DNA of 64,000 nt, taken from assembly GCA_032717465.1 (NCBI GenBank), contig CM064657.1, forward strand, positions 49,053,956-49,117,955, given 5' to 3'. The notes under the pieces were generated by a model. The model was given only the letters and a program-made list of their open reading frames with translations. It had not been told where the DNA came from and searched no databases. This DNA comes from Coenobita brevimanus (lineage: Eukaryota > Arthropoda > Malacostraca > Decapoda > Coenobitidae). Shown here piece by piece: positions 31,180 to 44,300 of the stretch. The position numbers and the translations under genes were made by a program. The number at the start of each line of letters is the position of its first letter. The first letter of the stretch is position 1.

Positions 31180-32590
31180 GATTTTATTTTTTTTTTTTAA
31201 TGAAGTTAGGTATAGCTTTCATTAACTTTTTCACAACAAAAATTATCCCTTAAGTGAAATAAAATTATCTGGAGGGAGCAAGAATAAACTGTAAAAAAGA
31301 CATGACTGGATTCAGGAGGTAAAATGTTACACTGTAGTGAGAGGTGCTCAAGACCAGTGTAATTTTTCATTTCATGTACATATACGATTTATATAATAAT
31401 GATAATAACCTAGGAGCCCACATTATATTTACAGCTCATGTAACCTTGAGTTTCTCTTGATGGTCCAGTGGTTTGTGGAGGCTGAGAGTGTCAAGATAGT
31501 GGAGTGAGTTTGATTAGATACTGCTGTGGCCCAGAGACAAGATGAGAGGCAAGTGAGTGGGGAGTGACTTGATAGTTGGTTTATTTTCACTTGATTTAAT
31601 TTGGTCACTCCCATCACTTGAATAATGAGTCATGGTTGCATGAAATTTGATGAACCTTAGTTATGAGGGTAAAAATGAGTCTCCTTGGTTACTATAGCAC
31701 ATTTGCTTTCCTTGGTTACTGTAGCACATTTGCTCTAGCCAGACAAAGATCTTCAACCCTTTTCAGCTCTATTGATAGTCAGACATAGTCAGATTGAAGG
31801 GTTGCTTTGACTAATAAGCAGGGAGACTCATTCTTACTTTATAACCAAATCCCATTGCATATAATGCAGGCATGACTTGTTAAGTTGTGGGAGCAGTCCA
31901 GTTCTCTCAGGTGAAAACAAACTGACTGTGGTTTTGAGGCAGCCTATCTGTGTGTTAGGCAGCTAGTTTGCTCATTTAATACAAGTGATTGAGGGATAGG
32001 GCCATCATCATCATCATCATTGTCGTCATCGTCGTCACTCTCTTTGTTATTTAACCTTTTCACTACGATGATGTAATAGTATAATTTATTCTAGTTATCA
32101 TCATCATCATCTCGGACACATTGCTTCTTCCTGGGAACCTCCTGAACAGTTCATAGCTGTAACAAATGCTTCCAGGTTACTTTATCCTTATGTTCTTCAC
32201 TCACTCAAGGATGCATCTCTTCCTGTTCCTTCTCTGTCACCAGTATAGCTCATTGCCCTACTCTTTTCTTTCATACTTCCAGATGATTTTATTCAACTTA
32301 GGAAGATCTTAGTTGTGAAAGGGATAATGATGGTCATATCCATTGCATTCATTTAGAAAAAGTTCATCACAGTACAGTACAGGTACCTTATCACTACGGG
32401 TTGAAAATCCAGATCGTGTTGGATGCAGTGTAGCCAATACTTTACTTATAGGAGTACAGTATCCTGCAGTGTTTGTACTTTGTCATACCTGTGTTTAATA
32501 CTAGATTGGATAAACATAGATATGGACACATTGCAACATAAGCGTAGCTCTAATCATGTGTCGTACAACTAGGCACACGCATGCATGCAT
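31180..32590. other. Sequence upstream of gene 2, few features
   Basis: A 28-bp tandem duplication (CCTTGGTTACTATAGCACAT type) lies at 31683-31736. CAT triplets occur at 32005-32030 and 32096-32112. A family F remnant with CCAGATGATTTTATTCAACT starts at about 32279. No coding exon was seen. Non-coding first exons of gene 2 could lie here. Confidence 0.45.
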
Positions 32591-32603
32591 GCAGGTGCAT
32601 GCG

Positions 32604-32607
<4 letters not shown>

Positions 32608-32654
<47 letters not shown>
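32608..32654. repeat. AC microsatellite
   Basis: An uninterrupted AC run preceded by CATGCATGCATGCAGGTGCA. The alternating purine-pyrimidine run could adopt Z-DNA. Confidence 0.95.
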
Positions 32655-32655
<1 letters not shown>

Positions 32656-33319
32656 GTCTGGAGATGTAAAGTGTGATGTTATCTTATCAGTCAGGTAAAC
32701 ATTGTCTTGTACTGATAATGCTCATAAGATGTACTGGAGCCTTGAGTGGTGTGTAGTAACTGAGTTCATACCATTGTGGGTAGTGACTGAGTTTGCACTG
32801 TAGTTTATAGTGCATGGTGAGTGAACTTGTAGGCTACTGTAATATGTAGTGCAGTGTAATGTAGTGTAGGGTTTTGTGTCTGTGTAATATAAAGGGATAA
32901 AAGCTTTTACAGCTATGAACAAAATGTTTTCTAACAATCCTTTCCCAGTAGTTTGACCTTCCTTCCATATTTCTTTTTCTCCCAAGATGAAAGCAAGTAT
33001 CTTTCCTAATCACCTTTGTTGTATGCTGCATAATGTTATCACAAGAAAATACAGTATGTAACACCTTCCATTGCCATACCTGCAAAAGAAGTATTAGCCA
33101 AATTTTGCTTGTGTCTGTACTGTAGTGTACTGTATTGTATAATGTCTGGTGTATTTAACCTTTGACAAGGTAGGTCCTCTGCTGAGTAAAATCACTGAGA
33201 ATTTTCCAGAGTTATTTACAGTAAACCCAGACAAGGTGTGACATACGGTATATCCTTGATGCTGTACCAGTACTACCAATCAATATTTTTCAGCTTAGGA
33301 GTTAGGAGACCAAAGGAGG

Positions 33320-33435
33320 AGGAAGTGAAGGGATGGGGTGCAGAGATATATGAATGATAATGGTGAGATGGAGGGAATTGCGTGATCTCTGAGGACAGGT
33401 TGACGTGGGGGCAAATTTTCCATGGTCATCCTCTT
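33320..33435 (+). mobile_element. LINE A remnant
   Basis: GAAGGGATGGGGTGCAGAGA, GGTTGACGTGGGGGCAAATT and CATGGTCATCC follow the order of the LINE A 3' region with many changes. Confidence 0.4.
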
Positions 33436-33469
33436 CAGGAGTAACCATGTAGAAGAGGAATTAATCAGT

Positions 33470-33665
33470 TTGAGTAATCAGACTGTCTTCCACAATCTGT
33501 ATATCCTCCTGTCTGTTACCCCCAAATCAATTAAGTGCAATGTTTCAAGGCATCTTGAAATGATTAAATCTTGGATTCAGCACTCCTTTTTAGTTTTCCT
33601 AGATTTTTTTTTTTTTTTTATGGGCATGCATTATATGGTTCTTTCTTATTTCTGTTAGAGAAATT
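33470..33665 (+). mobile_element. LINE C 3' end remnant
   Basis: The reading CNVSRHLEMIKSWIQ corresponds to the LINE C end (QSVSWHFEMIGS and stop). A T run and GTTCTTTCTTATTTCTG follow as in the intact tails. Confidence 0.5.
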
Positions 33666-33674
33666 GAAATATAT

Positions 33675-33749
33675 TTTTGGTACTGTAGTGAAAATTGTTT
33701 TGTCTGAGTCAGACTAGGATGAAAATACAATATACTTTTGGTTTTGCAG
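33675..33749 (+). repeat. Duplicated acceptor and exon start before gene 2 first coding exon
   Basis: TTTTGGTACTGTAGTGAAAA ... GAGTCAGACTAGG at 33677-33718 repeats TTTTGGTTTTGCAGTGAAGA ... GAGTCAGACTAGG at 33736-33779, 61 bases away. The upstream copy has its own AG and an ATG at 33718, but meets stops soon. It may be an alternative or decayed acceptor. Confidence 0.75.
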
Positions 33750-33782
33750 TGAAGACGGTGTTTTCGGAGTCAGACTAGGAGA

Positions 33783-34069
33783 ATGGATTTCGCCAGTCAT
33801 AAAGTGGAAGAGATACATCCCAATGGCAAGAAGACAGAGGAAGGCACATTCCTGAATGGGAAGGTGGCTGCAGGGGAGGTAGTGGATAAGAAAGAAAATA
33901 AAATGGAGGATAAAAAGGAGACTGAAAATAGAGAAGTGACTGGAAGCAAAGATGAGGAGACAAAAAAGGTGAAAGGAATGGATGATGAAGAGCTGAAGAA
34001 GTACAACAGGAAGGTACCAGAGGAGAGATCAGCTGTAAAGAAGGATAAAATTGAGGAGCACTTTGACAG
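33783..34069 (+). CDS. DGAT2: Gene 2 coding exon 1: charged N-terminus
   Basis: The ATG follows an in-frame TGA 33 bases upstream and an acceptor GGTTTTGCAG at 33749, so a non-coding 5' exon is expected further upstream. The 95 residues ([17 protein letters not shown]...) are rich in Lys and Glu, lack a signal peptide and are likely disordered and cytosolic. The donor is GTAAGG, phase 2. Confidence 0.8.
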
Positions 34070-35454
34070 GTAAGGCAAAGTTATGCCACTGGTCTCATGT
34101 AAATGCCTGATGATATAGAGGTTAAAATGCCGTATGCAGTGACGTCTGTGCATAGGTTCAATTTTCAAGATGTGCCCAGAAGTTTTTTTTATTATGTAAA
34201 TGCTGGTTATGATTACATAAGGCATTAATGCAAATATATTCTGACATGTTGTGATGGTGAAATGGCTGTAGGTATAAGGTAGTTTGCTGCCATAGACACT
34301 TGTATGTGACCAAGAGAGAAATGTAGCTTTTAGCTTATATCATCATCATCATCATCATCCGGACCTCCTTTCCCACCCTAGGGCAGGGTGAGGAGTAGCA
34401 ATGTCCAGACAGCCCAAGTTTGCCCAATTCAGTGGGCCACGCTTCCATTCACTCAGTCATCATTCAAGCCCCCGGATTCCTGGCTTTATCTGATATGCTG
34501 GAAACATTCACCACGTACTGTACCTTCACATAAACGTATCCGATAGAATCAATCTGGACGCCGTCACATTAAAATGGGGTGCCAAATCCTTGATCATGCA
34601 CTTCTTCCAACATTCATCCAGCCAGCTCGATCTCTTGTAAGTCCCCTAGCCTGATCGACTTCCATACCTCTTTTCCCCACACACTCATCCACCATATCCC
34701 TCCACCTTCTCCTTGGCCTACCTTGCCTCTTCTCTCCTTAAAATTCGCTCAGATATACATTTTTTTACCCCTCTGTTATTATCCATTCTCTCCACATGAC
34801 CACACCATCTCAGTACACTTTCTTCGATTCTGGTGTCCACAGACTTCCTCACCCCACATCTTTCATGAATCACATTATTTTGTATCCTATCCACTATGCA
34901 TACTCCACATACATTCCTCAGCGGTCTCATCTCCATTGCAGTCACTCTCGACTTTTCGTTTTCATGCCATGCCGTAGTCTCGTATCCATATGTTAAAAGT
35001 TGACACTAACACTCCTTTATGTAAGCCTTGTGCAGCTGCAACACTCAAGCCTTTGTTGCATATCAGGTATTTCATAGCACCAGCTACTTTCCTTCCTTGT
35101 GTCACTCTACTTTCCAATTACCATTCTACATTTTCCTCTCTTTTCTATCACTGTACCTAGGTATTTGAACTCTCTTACCAATCCCAGTCTCTCTCCATTC
35201 ACTGCAACATCACACAGGTAGTCACCTCTCTCAGTAACCATCGCTTTACTCTGTTTTACATTTACTCTAAAGGCGCGACACGTAACAGACATATAAAAAA
35301 CTCTGCACTAGTCTACCAAATTCTTGTCCGGTATTTGCAAGCAGTACTGCATCATCATCATACAACAAATTTGAGATATTCCATCCATCACCATTCATTA
35401 CCAATGCCATCACTTTCTCCATTACTTGTGTTTTTACTTCTCTCATCACCCCAT

Positions 35455-35504
<50 letters not shown>

Positions 35505-37549
35505 ATCTATCTTTCTATTGCCAGACGCCTCAATCCCGTTTGGGGTGGCCACAAACAAATTGCCTCCAAGTCGCCCTGTCCGCCGCCATTTCACTCCCCT
35601 GCTCCCAACTCACACCCCCCTCTCTCATATACCTCTCCACCCCATCTCTCCATCTCATCCTCGGCCTCCCCCTCCCTCTTTCCCCCTCCACCTCACTCAC
35701 ATAAACTCTCATCGTCAGTCTTTCACCCTCCATCCTCTCCACATGGCCAAACCACCTCAGTGTGTTCCTCATAACGCTTCCTATCACATCCACATCAACA
35801 CCACAACGCTCCTTTATATCCTCATTCGTCAGCCTGTCTCTCCATGTGACTCCACAGGCTCCTCTTAAATAACTCATTTCCACGGCTCTCACTCTTGACT
35901 TGTGTCCTTCCAACAACGTCCACGCTTCACTTCCGTACGTTAGAGTTGGTATCACAATACTGTCATGTAGTAACTTTTTCACTTCCATGCTCACTTCCCT
36001 GTTTCTTATCACTGCTTTCAAAGAACCAGCAACCTTTCTTCCCTGCTGTACCCTTTCAAGCACTTCACCCTCCAAACCTCCATCCTTACTCATCACACTA
36101 CCCAAGTACTTAATATTACTAACATATTCCAATTCCTCACCATCCAACCTCGCTGTACATTCACTGACTTCACCTCTCTCAAAGACCATCACTTTACTCT
36201 TCCCTACATTCACCTTTAGATTCCGTTTCCTACACTCTCTCAAACTCATCCACCAAGCCTTGCAGCTCTCCTTCGTCTTCACTCAACAACACGGTATCAT
36301 CTGCAAACAACAGTACAGGGAGTTTCCAAACACTATCCTCTCTCACCAGGGCCACTCCAACATCCACTACCCTACCTTGTACCTCTTTTATTACCCCATC
36401 CATGTACAGATTGAACAACCATGGAGACATGACACATCCCTGTTTCAACCCAACTTTCAAAGAGAAAAATTCACTTAGTTCACCATCCACACGCACTGCA
36501 GCCTTCGCACCATCGTACATACTCTTCACAGCATTCAACAACTTCCCATCTATTCCATATATTCTTAACACTTTCCACAATCCTAGTCTCTCCACCGTCA
36601 TATGCTTTCTCCAAATCCATGAAAGCCGCATACAACTTCTTTCCCTTCTCTAGAAACTTTTCCACTAAAGATCTGAGAATGAATATCTGATCTACACAAC
36701 CTCTTCCCTTCCTAAAGCCTCCCTGTTCTTCTCCAACTAATTTCTCTGTTCTTTCTCTAACTCTGTCAATAAGTATCCTACCATACACTTTTCCTATTAT
36801 ACTAAGAAGACAAATGCCCCTATGATTACCACACACTTCTTTTTCCCCTTTTCCTTTGTACAAGGGAATAATTATACCTGACTTCCAATCCTCCGTGACT
36901 CTACCTTCCTCCCAGGCCAATCTGCACATCTTCCACATCCATTCTACTACTATCTCTCCCCCATGCTTCAACATTTCACCACACACTCCATCAATTCCTG
37001 GGGCTTTCCCTGATTTAACTTTCTTCATTGCTTCCACAACTTCTATCCTACTGATTTCTTCCTGTCTTCTCACCTCCCTCCTTCTCCCAGCCATTCCCCA
37101 GCCACTTATACTTGCAATACTTCCATCCTCCACGTTCAACAATTCCTTAAAGTGTTCTCTCCATCTGCTCACTTTTTCTCCCTTCTCCACTAGTAATCTA
37201 CCATTTTTATCTTTCACTCCCCTGCTAACTTCACTTCCACCCTGTCTTACTCTTTTCACCTCTTTCCAGAACATTTTCTTACAGTCCCTCGACTTTACAC
37301 TCAAATTCCTTCCAAATTCCTCATCCACTCTCTTCTTACTCTCTCTTACTAATCTTTTCACCTCTCTCTTCCTTTCTACATATAACTCTCTCTTCCGCCT
37401 CTCAACTTCTTCCACGTCCCTATTTCTCATCCATTCATTGTATGCTTTCTTCTTTTGTGCCACAGCCCGTTTCACCTCTTCAGTCCACCACGCTGTTCCT
37501 TGCACCCCCCTCCGTCTTCTCTTCCTTCCACACACCACATCACATGCTG

Positions 37550-37586
<37 letters not shown>

Positions 37587-38260
37587 CACGTTACCGTTCC
37601 GATTTACCATCGTATCCTCGGCAAACCTGGTATGAAGTGCCTTGTGATAGCCTTCGGCTGCCAGGATCTTGTCTTAGTTTTTTATTATGATCCTCACGTT
37701 GGCTTCATTCATGTCATAGGCCTTGGCAATGTCAATTTTCTTCTCCCCTTTCTTCCTCTCGATGCTTTCTAGCTTGGTGGCCTGAGAGAGGTGCCGACGC
37801 TTCTTGGGGTTCTGAGAATGCTTCCTAGGCATCGTGAGCAGGGTGAAATGCAGTAACAAGGGCAGAAATTGCAGCAAGAAAAAAGCACCTTCCAATGCAA
37901 TTATGCGACTGAGTGGCGCTGTGGTGGGAGAAATTTAAACAAAACATCACGTGACACCAAAAGCGTTTTTAATTGGGCGGCATCACGAACACATCACGAT
38001 AGCGGGCGGGGAAGGCTACTTGATCAGAAGTTTTCATTGGCTGTCATCATCATGGGAACGTCCAGTATGACCGTGTTGGACCGGGGGTGATCGTGCTAGA
38101 GTGAACTCTGCGGATTTCGCCCACTTCTCAGAGCTCTGTGCGTGTTATGCTAACACACTCGTGTTGCAGTAATTAAATCGTATTAAATAATACTAATTAA
38201 TTGCTCTCCGTGCTGGACCCAAATCGTGCTGACTAACGCGTGTTGGACGCGAGGTTACTG

Positions 38261-38307
<47 letters not shown>

Positions 38308-41300
38308 GTATGTAACCAAGGAAGAAGGAACCAAAGACCAGAGGTCTGTAAGATTGAGGAAAAAACAAAAGCAAGATAACAGAGCCAAATTCAAGATCTG
38401 TTCATTTGAAAGACTGGAGGTCATAGGCAGTAGGAAATGCGGACAGATGAAGACAGTTTCCCATTTGATTACCTCTCCTGACATGGAGAGGGCACTCCCC
38501 ATGTGCTTAGAGATCTTTGTATACAACATTTGTTAGGATTGTAATGCAATGTAGTGGTGTGACCTGGGTAGTATAATGGAAGAGGATATTCATAGGCTCA
38601 AACATAAAGAAATGAGTGATTTGATGGATGTGTAGTGCATCCTTGAAAATATGAGGCCTGGGGGGGTGGGGGCTAGGATTGTAATTGAAGAGAGGAGGGA
38701 TGGGACTTGAATGTATTGGTGTTTTGATGAGGAGGGGTGGATTGAGATGGTTTGGCCATGTTGAGAGGATGGAGGATGACAAGTGGATGTGGAGGGTGAG
38801 AAGTGCAAATGTCGAGGGTAGGGTTGCAAGAGGCAGACCAAAAAAAGTCCTGAGATGGTCATAGAATGTGACCTCAGGGAAAAGGGATAAAATAGGGAGG
38901 TTGTGAGAGATTGAGCAGCATGGAGAGCCACTATTAGGTGAACAAGGCTGATGCATGCAAACATGTTGGAACCTTTATATATAAATGAATGAACTAGCCA
39001 CACAGTCATCACTTCTTAGCCAGAAAAGAAGTAAATGGAATCAAGAGTCAGAGTTCAAGTTGGGACTTGCACGTGGTTACAAATCTTATTATGCATTTTT
39101 TTTTTTTTTCTTCCCAATAGCATTAGCAGCTGATGGTTTGTTATACCTTCCAGTCCATAGCTAATATCACTTGCTCCATGACCACCCTCAATATGGGGAT
39201 TGTTTGAGAGATTGCATGACGTCATTTGATTTTGTATGATATTGATTTATCTCTCCCTTTCCCCAGACTGCCATGGGTTTGGGGGGCTCTTGGTCGCCTA
39301 CTCAATCTGGGCTTTCATTATGGGCCACAGTTTGCGCCCCTGAACATTCCACTTAATCGACGACTCCAAACATTTGCCGTCTTCTTCTGGATGTCAACAT
39401 TCCTGTTTATGGGCTTTGGATCGCTTTTCTTCCTCATTTACCTCTTCTTATACACTGAGTATTGGTGAGTAAAGGAGAGAGAGAGAGAGCTAGCCATAAT
39501 ATGTATCATAAGTCCTTTTTATAAGTCATTCATATTTTTTTTCTAACCTTCTTTTTTGTTATTAACTCTTGCTGAGCTGCATACCTCATATGAGGTGCAA
39601 TGAATGTCTGAATGGGCCAAAGTGCAAGCCTCATATGAGGTACAGTTTACATTGATTATAGAGCAATGACTCAGGGGAGGTAAAGTACCTTACGAAGAAC
39701 CAGTGCAGGAGAGGTTAAGTCCACGGTAAATTAGCTACAGAAAATTGCCTAATTGAGTCTCATTGTTGGATAAGGAGGAAATGGAAAATGTGGGCGCAGT
39801 TAAGTACTTGGGTAGTGTGATGAGTAAAGATGGAAGTTTAGAGGGTTAAGTGCTTGAAAGGGTACAACAAGAAAGGTTGCTGGTTACTTGAAAGCAGTGA
39901 TAAAAAACAGGGAAGTGAGCATGGAAGTGAAAAAGGTACTACATGACAGTACTGTGATACCAACTGTAACGTATGGAAGTGAAGCTTGGACCTTGTTGGA
40001 GGGACAGAAGTCAAGAGTGAGAGCAGTGGAAATGAGTTATTTGAGAGGAGCATGTGAAGTCACATGGAGAGACAGACTGACAAATGAGGAAGTGAAGGAG
40101 CGTTGTGGTGTGGATGTGGATGTAATAGGAAGCGGTTGCAGAAATACACTGAGGTGGTTTGGCCACGTGGAGAGGATGGAGAGCGAGAGACTGATGAGGA
40201 GACTGTATCTGAATGAGGTGGAAGGGGGGGAGAGGGAAGGGGAGGCCAAGGATGAGATGGAGGGATGGAGTGGAGAGGTATATGAGAGAGGGGGGTGTGA
40301 GCTGGGAGCAGGGCAATGAAATGGCAGGGGACAGGACAACATGGAGGCGATTTGTTTGTTGCCACCCCTTACGGCATTAAGGTGTCTGGCAGTAAATAGA
40401 TAGATAGATGGTCTCATTGTGACATTAATCTGACTTGACATTTCTTCCCATTTTACAGAGTCAGTTGTGACATTTTGGAACAGATAAGGACATAAACTAG
40501 GTGGCATAGATGGCTTTGTAGCAGCTCATCCTTATTAACTTATAATGGATTCTAATACTGCAAAGTTCTCTGTTATGCTATATATACCATTTTTATGTTG
40601 TCGATTCAGGGTAGTAAATGATTTCCTGAGTTACAGATATTCATATGGCTTGTCACTGAGTATAGATTTACATGGAGGCATCACTACTCGAGTGAGTGGA
40701 TGATGGGTGACCCCCCTCTTTTTTTTTTTCCAGGTGGGTTTCACTGTGCTACCTCACCTGGTTTGTGGGTGATCGTTCTGTCTGCAACAGAGGTGGCCGT
40801 AGGTAATTCTATAGTCTGCTGGTCCTCGTGATATATTTTTCATTTAGTTTTTGCTATCTTCAGATGATTTTATGTAGCCCAAGATAGACTTTGAACTGCA
40901 TGGTTAAGCTATGTCATCATCATCCAGACCTCCATTCCTTGCCCAAGATATGGTGTAGTAGGGTCCAGAGCCAGAAAAAAAACTTTATAGAATGAGATGT
41001 GAACCAATGTTTGCCCAGTTGAATGATCCATATTTGCATTCAATTACCATTCAAGCCCATGGAATCCTGGCTGCACCTAATAGGTCAAAAAACATTTCAC
41101 ACACAGCTTCACATTCACCTTTCCGACAGAGTCAGTCCGATGACTGTAAAGTTAAAAGGGGTGCTGTTATCTCTTTCGCTGCAGGAGCCCTCTCTTAATT
41201 TAAAGTCATCTGAAGGTAACAAGAATGAAATTAATCCTAGGTACAGTAATTGATTGAAGGAGTTAACTCATTCATTCCAGTGGTGTACTTTCATGATATT

Positions 41301-44300
41301 CTTGCTATCTCCAAACAGTCTGATTCAAGTTAGGAAGGACCTTTGTTACTAGTTGTAGTAGTAGCATCAACCCCAGGCTGATCTGAATGTGAATCTGGTG
41401 GACTGCCTGCCAAAATTGCCTTTGTGCTGCAGCTGACCATCCTTCCTCCTGAGAGATAGGAAGGAGAGTGAGGGACTTATTTATATCCAATCAGTTCCAC
41501 CACCTGGTCATATTAATGCCACCTTGTGAAGATGTTCCTCCAGCACCCCTCTGTTAGTGAAAAGGGTTAATGAAGGCTGTATGTAACACCTTCAATTTGA
41601 AATGCTTTAAGTGTAATGGAATAATCTTGTGGTAGTAAAAGTAAAATAGTTAAGAGCTTATTCAGACTGAAGGGATTAACCACTCCTAGTTTGCAGTGTA
41701 ATAAGTAACTGACTGCGAACAACAAGCTTATTTACAAACAAAAAGTTTTCAGAGAAGTTTAGAAGTCTTGACTTTAAGTTTGGTTTTTATGTCCTCACCT
41801 CTTACACTTCTTTCACAAACATAGTCATTAAAAAAAACAACAAAAGAATGTCAAGAACTCCTTGCTGAAGTGGCCAATCCATCAATTTCATGTTTTGATG
41901 AGCTTGGGGTCAGGACAAAACCAGCGTCATATATATTCCTCCATTGCCTCCCCCTACGCTTTTTTTTTTTTTTCCCCAACATCTCTTTTCACATTTTATC
42001 CATACATCTACCTCCTCCTTAACTTCTTCACTCTCCACCCCCCTGCATCTCTTCTCACCTTCACACAACCTTCCATATCTCCTCCCTACCGTCCTCACCT
42101 CCTCTCCATATTTCAATATTGGAGTCAGTTCATTGGTAATCATTGTGGCAGCACTGTTGAGTTGAGATTTCTTCCCATTGTACTGGATCAAGACTGCAGG
42201 GCTGAACCCTTCAAAGAAATACATTTCTGTGTATTTGCCTTCCTTATATCCTCCCTGCATCGTCACCCTTCTCACCTTCTCCCTGTCTTCTTCCTTTACT
42301 CCTCCCTACATCTTTTCCTTATCTCTTTTCATCCTCTCCACCCACCCATCCTCCCCACATTATTGTATCTTTCATTCCCTACATCCTCCCTACATTTCTT
42401 GTTTCATTATCTTCCTCAACTCCTTTGCTATATCTTCTTCCTCTTCTCCCTACACTTCCAGGTTGGAGTCACTTCGTCGCTGGTCGTTGTGGCAGCACTA
42501 TCGAGACTTCTTCCCACTTCACTTGATCAAGACAGCAGAGCTGGACCCCTCAAAAAACTACATCATGGGTTACCACCCTCACGGCATTCTGTCAGCTGGA
42601 GCTTTTGGCCACTTTGCCACAGAGGGTACACATTTCAGCAAGGTAAGGTGGCTATACAGTAGGTGCTGCAGAATAATTTCATGAGTGTTGGCACTGATAT
42701 AACTAGATGGTGTCACTGTCCAGCTATACAGATATCATTCAGCTACCTCCCAATCCCCTGAAAGGAAAATGGACTGCTGAAGAAGTGCAGCTTCAGCCTA
42801 CAGTCCACTGGGTTCATGTTTAGATGATCCTGGTGTCACAGTAACAACCCTCTCACTAGCTCTGCTTGTTCATACTCGGTAATCAGTGTGGTATCAATCA
42901 TTTTGCCACACACATACACACGCACGCACACCGCACCACACCACACCACACCACACCACCACACCACACCACACACCTCATGTGGTGTTGCTGCACTTCA
43001 AGTCGTTATGGTATTATTAACATCTTTTTTCACATAAAACTGCCTTTAATAACCAGTAGAGATGTTTTAACACTGTAAATGGATGTTGTATATTCAGAAA
43101 AGCATACCATTTTTAGTCTGTGTAATGTGAGCAAGTTCAGTACACTACTGTATACTACCTATGTATGTGGATGGCTTACACCGGACTTAACCATTCGTGC
43201 ATTAGTTCATGGAAAGCAGTTATAATCATGATGTATGTGAGGAACAGTCCTTGACTTCTAGTGTGTTACATCCAACGTTTGGGATTAAACCAGTTGTATT
43301 TTTTTTACTGTTTTCCAACTCTAAGCTGGTCGGGCCTGAACTGGCTGATGATTAAAATGTTACATACCGGTATATTTAAACATAAATGTTGTTTCATTTT
43401 ATGGCTAATGACCGGTTGGCCATGATTTTGTGTATGGTACTTTCAAGTAAAAATGCTGTGTTTTATTATTTGGGTAATGACCAGCAGCATACTGTACATA
43501 CATTAGGGGTTCCATTTATCATTAATTACCAAGAGCTGGCTTAGATTTAGAAGCTAAATGTTATGTGGTTACTATAAGAAGGCACGAATAAGTGAAACTG
43601 TGCCAGCAGAGTGGAAAAAGGCTGTGATTGTACCCCTGTACAAAAACAAAGTTGAGTTAAGTGAGTACAAGAATTATCGTGGCACAAGTTTATTGAGTGT
43701 GGTAGGGAAGGTATATTGAAGAATTATTATAGAGAAAGTAAGAGAGATATCAGAAGCCCTGGTGAGTAATAAATAGGGTGGCTTTAGTGGCAGAGGATGT
43801 GTGGATCAAATGTTTGCAGTAAGACAGATAGTGGAGAAGGCTTGTGAGGACCATAAGGTGTTTATGGCATCCATGGATCTGGAAAATGAGTACAACAAAG
43901 TAGACAGAGAATGATTTTGGAAGGTTTTATGCATGTACAGTGTAGATTGTAAGCTGCTAGGTGCCATCAAGAGTTTTTGTGATTGTAGTGAGGCATGTAT
44001 AAGAGTAAATGGGCATCTAAGTGAATGGTTCATGAACGGTGTGGGTGTGCAACAAGGTTGTATGATGTCCCCATGATAGTTCAATGTATATGTGGATAGG
44101 ATGATGAGAAAAATAAAAACATGAGTAATGAAGAGGGGGATGGCATTGGTAATGAATGGTGATGGATGGAATATCTCAGATGTGCTGTATGCTGATGATG
44201 CAGTACTACTTGCTATTACCAGACAAGAACTTGGTAAACTAGTGCAGAGTTTTGCTGATGTCTGTGAGCGTCGTACCTTGAGAATAAATGTAGAAAAGGG

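Noticed and set aside
36856..37635. 259-residue plus-strand frame
   Set aside because: Antisense of the LINE A reverse transcriptase, whose minus-strand reading has clear RT motifs.
41862..42684. 266-residue frame reading through the acyltransferase exon 4 region
   Set aside because: It overlaps the pyrimidine-rich intron and reads exon 4 in another frame. The frame with YHPHG and matching phases is preferred.
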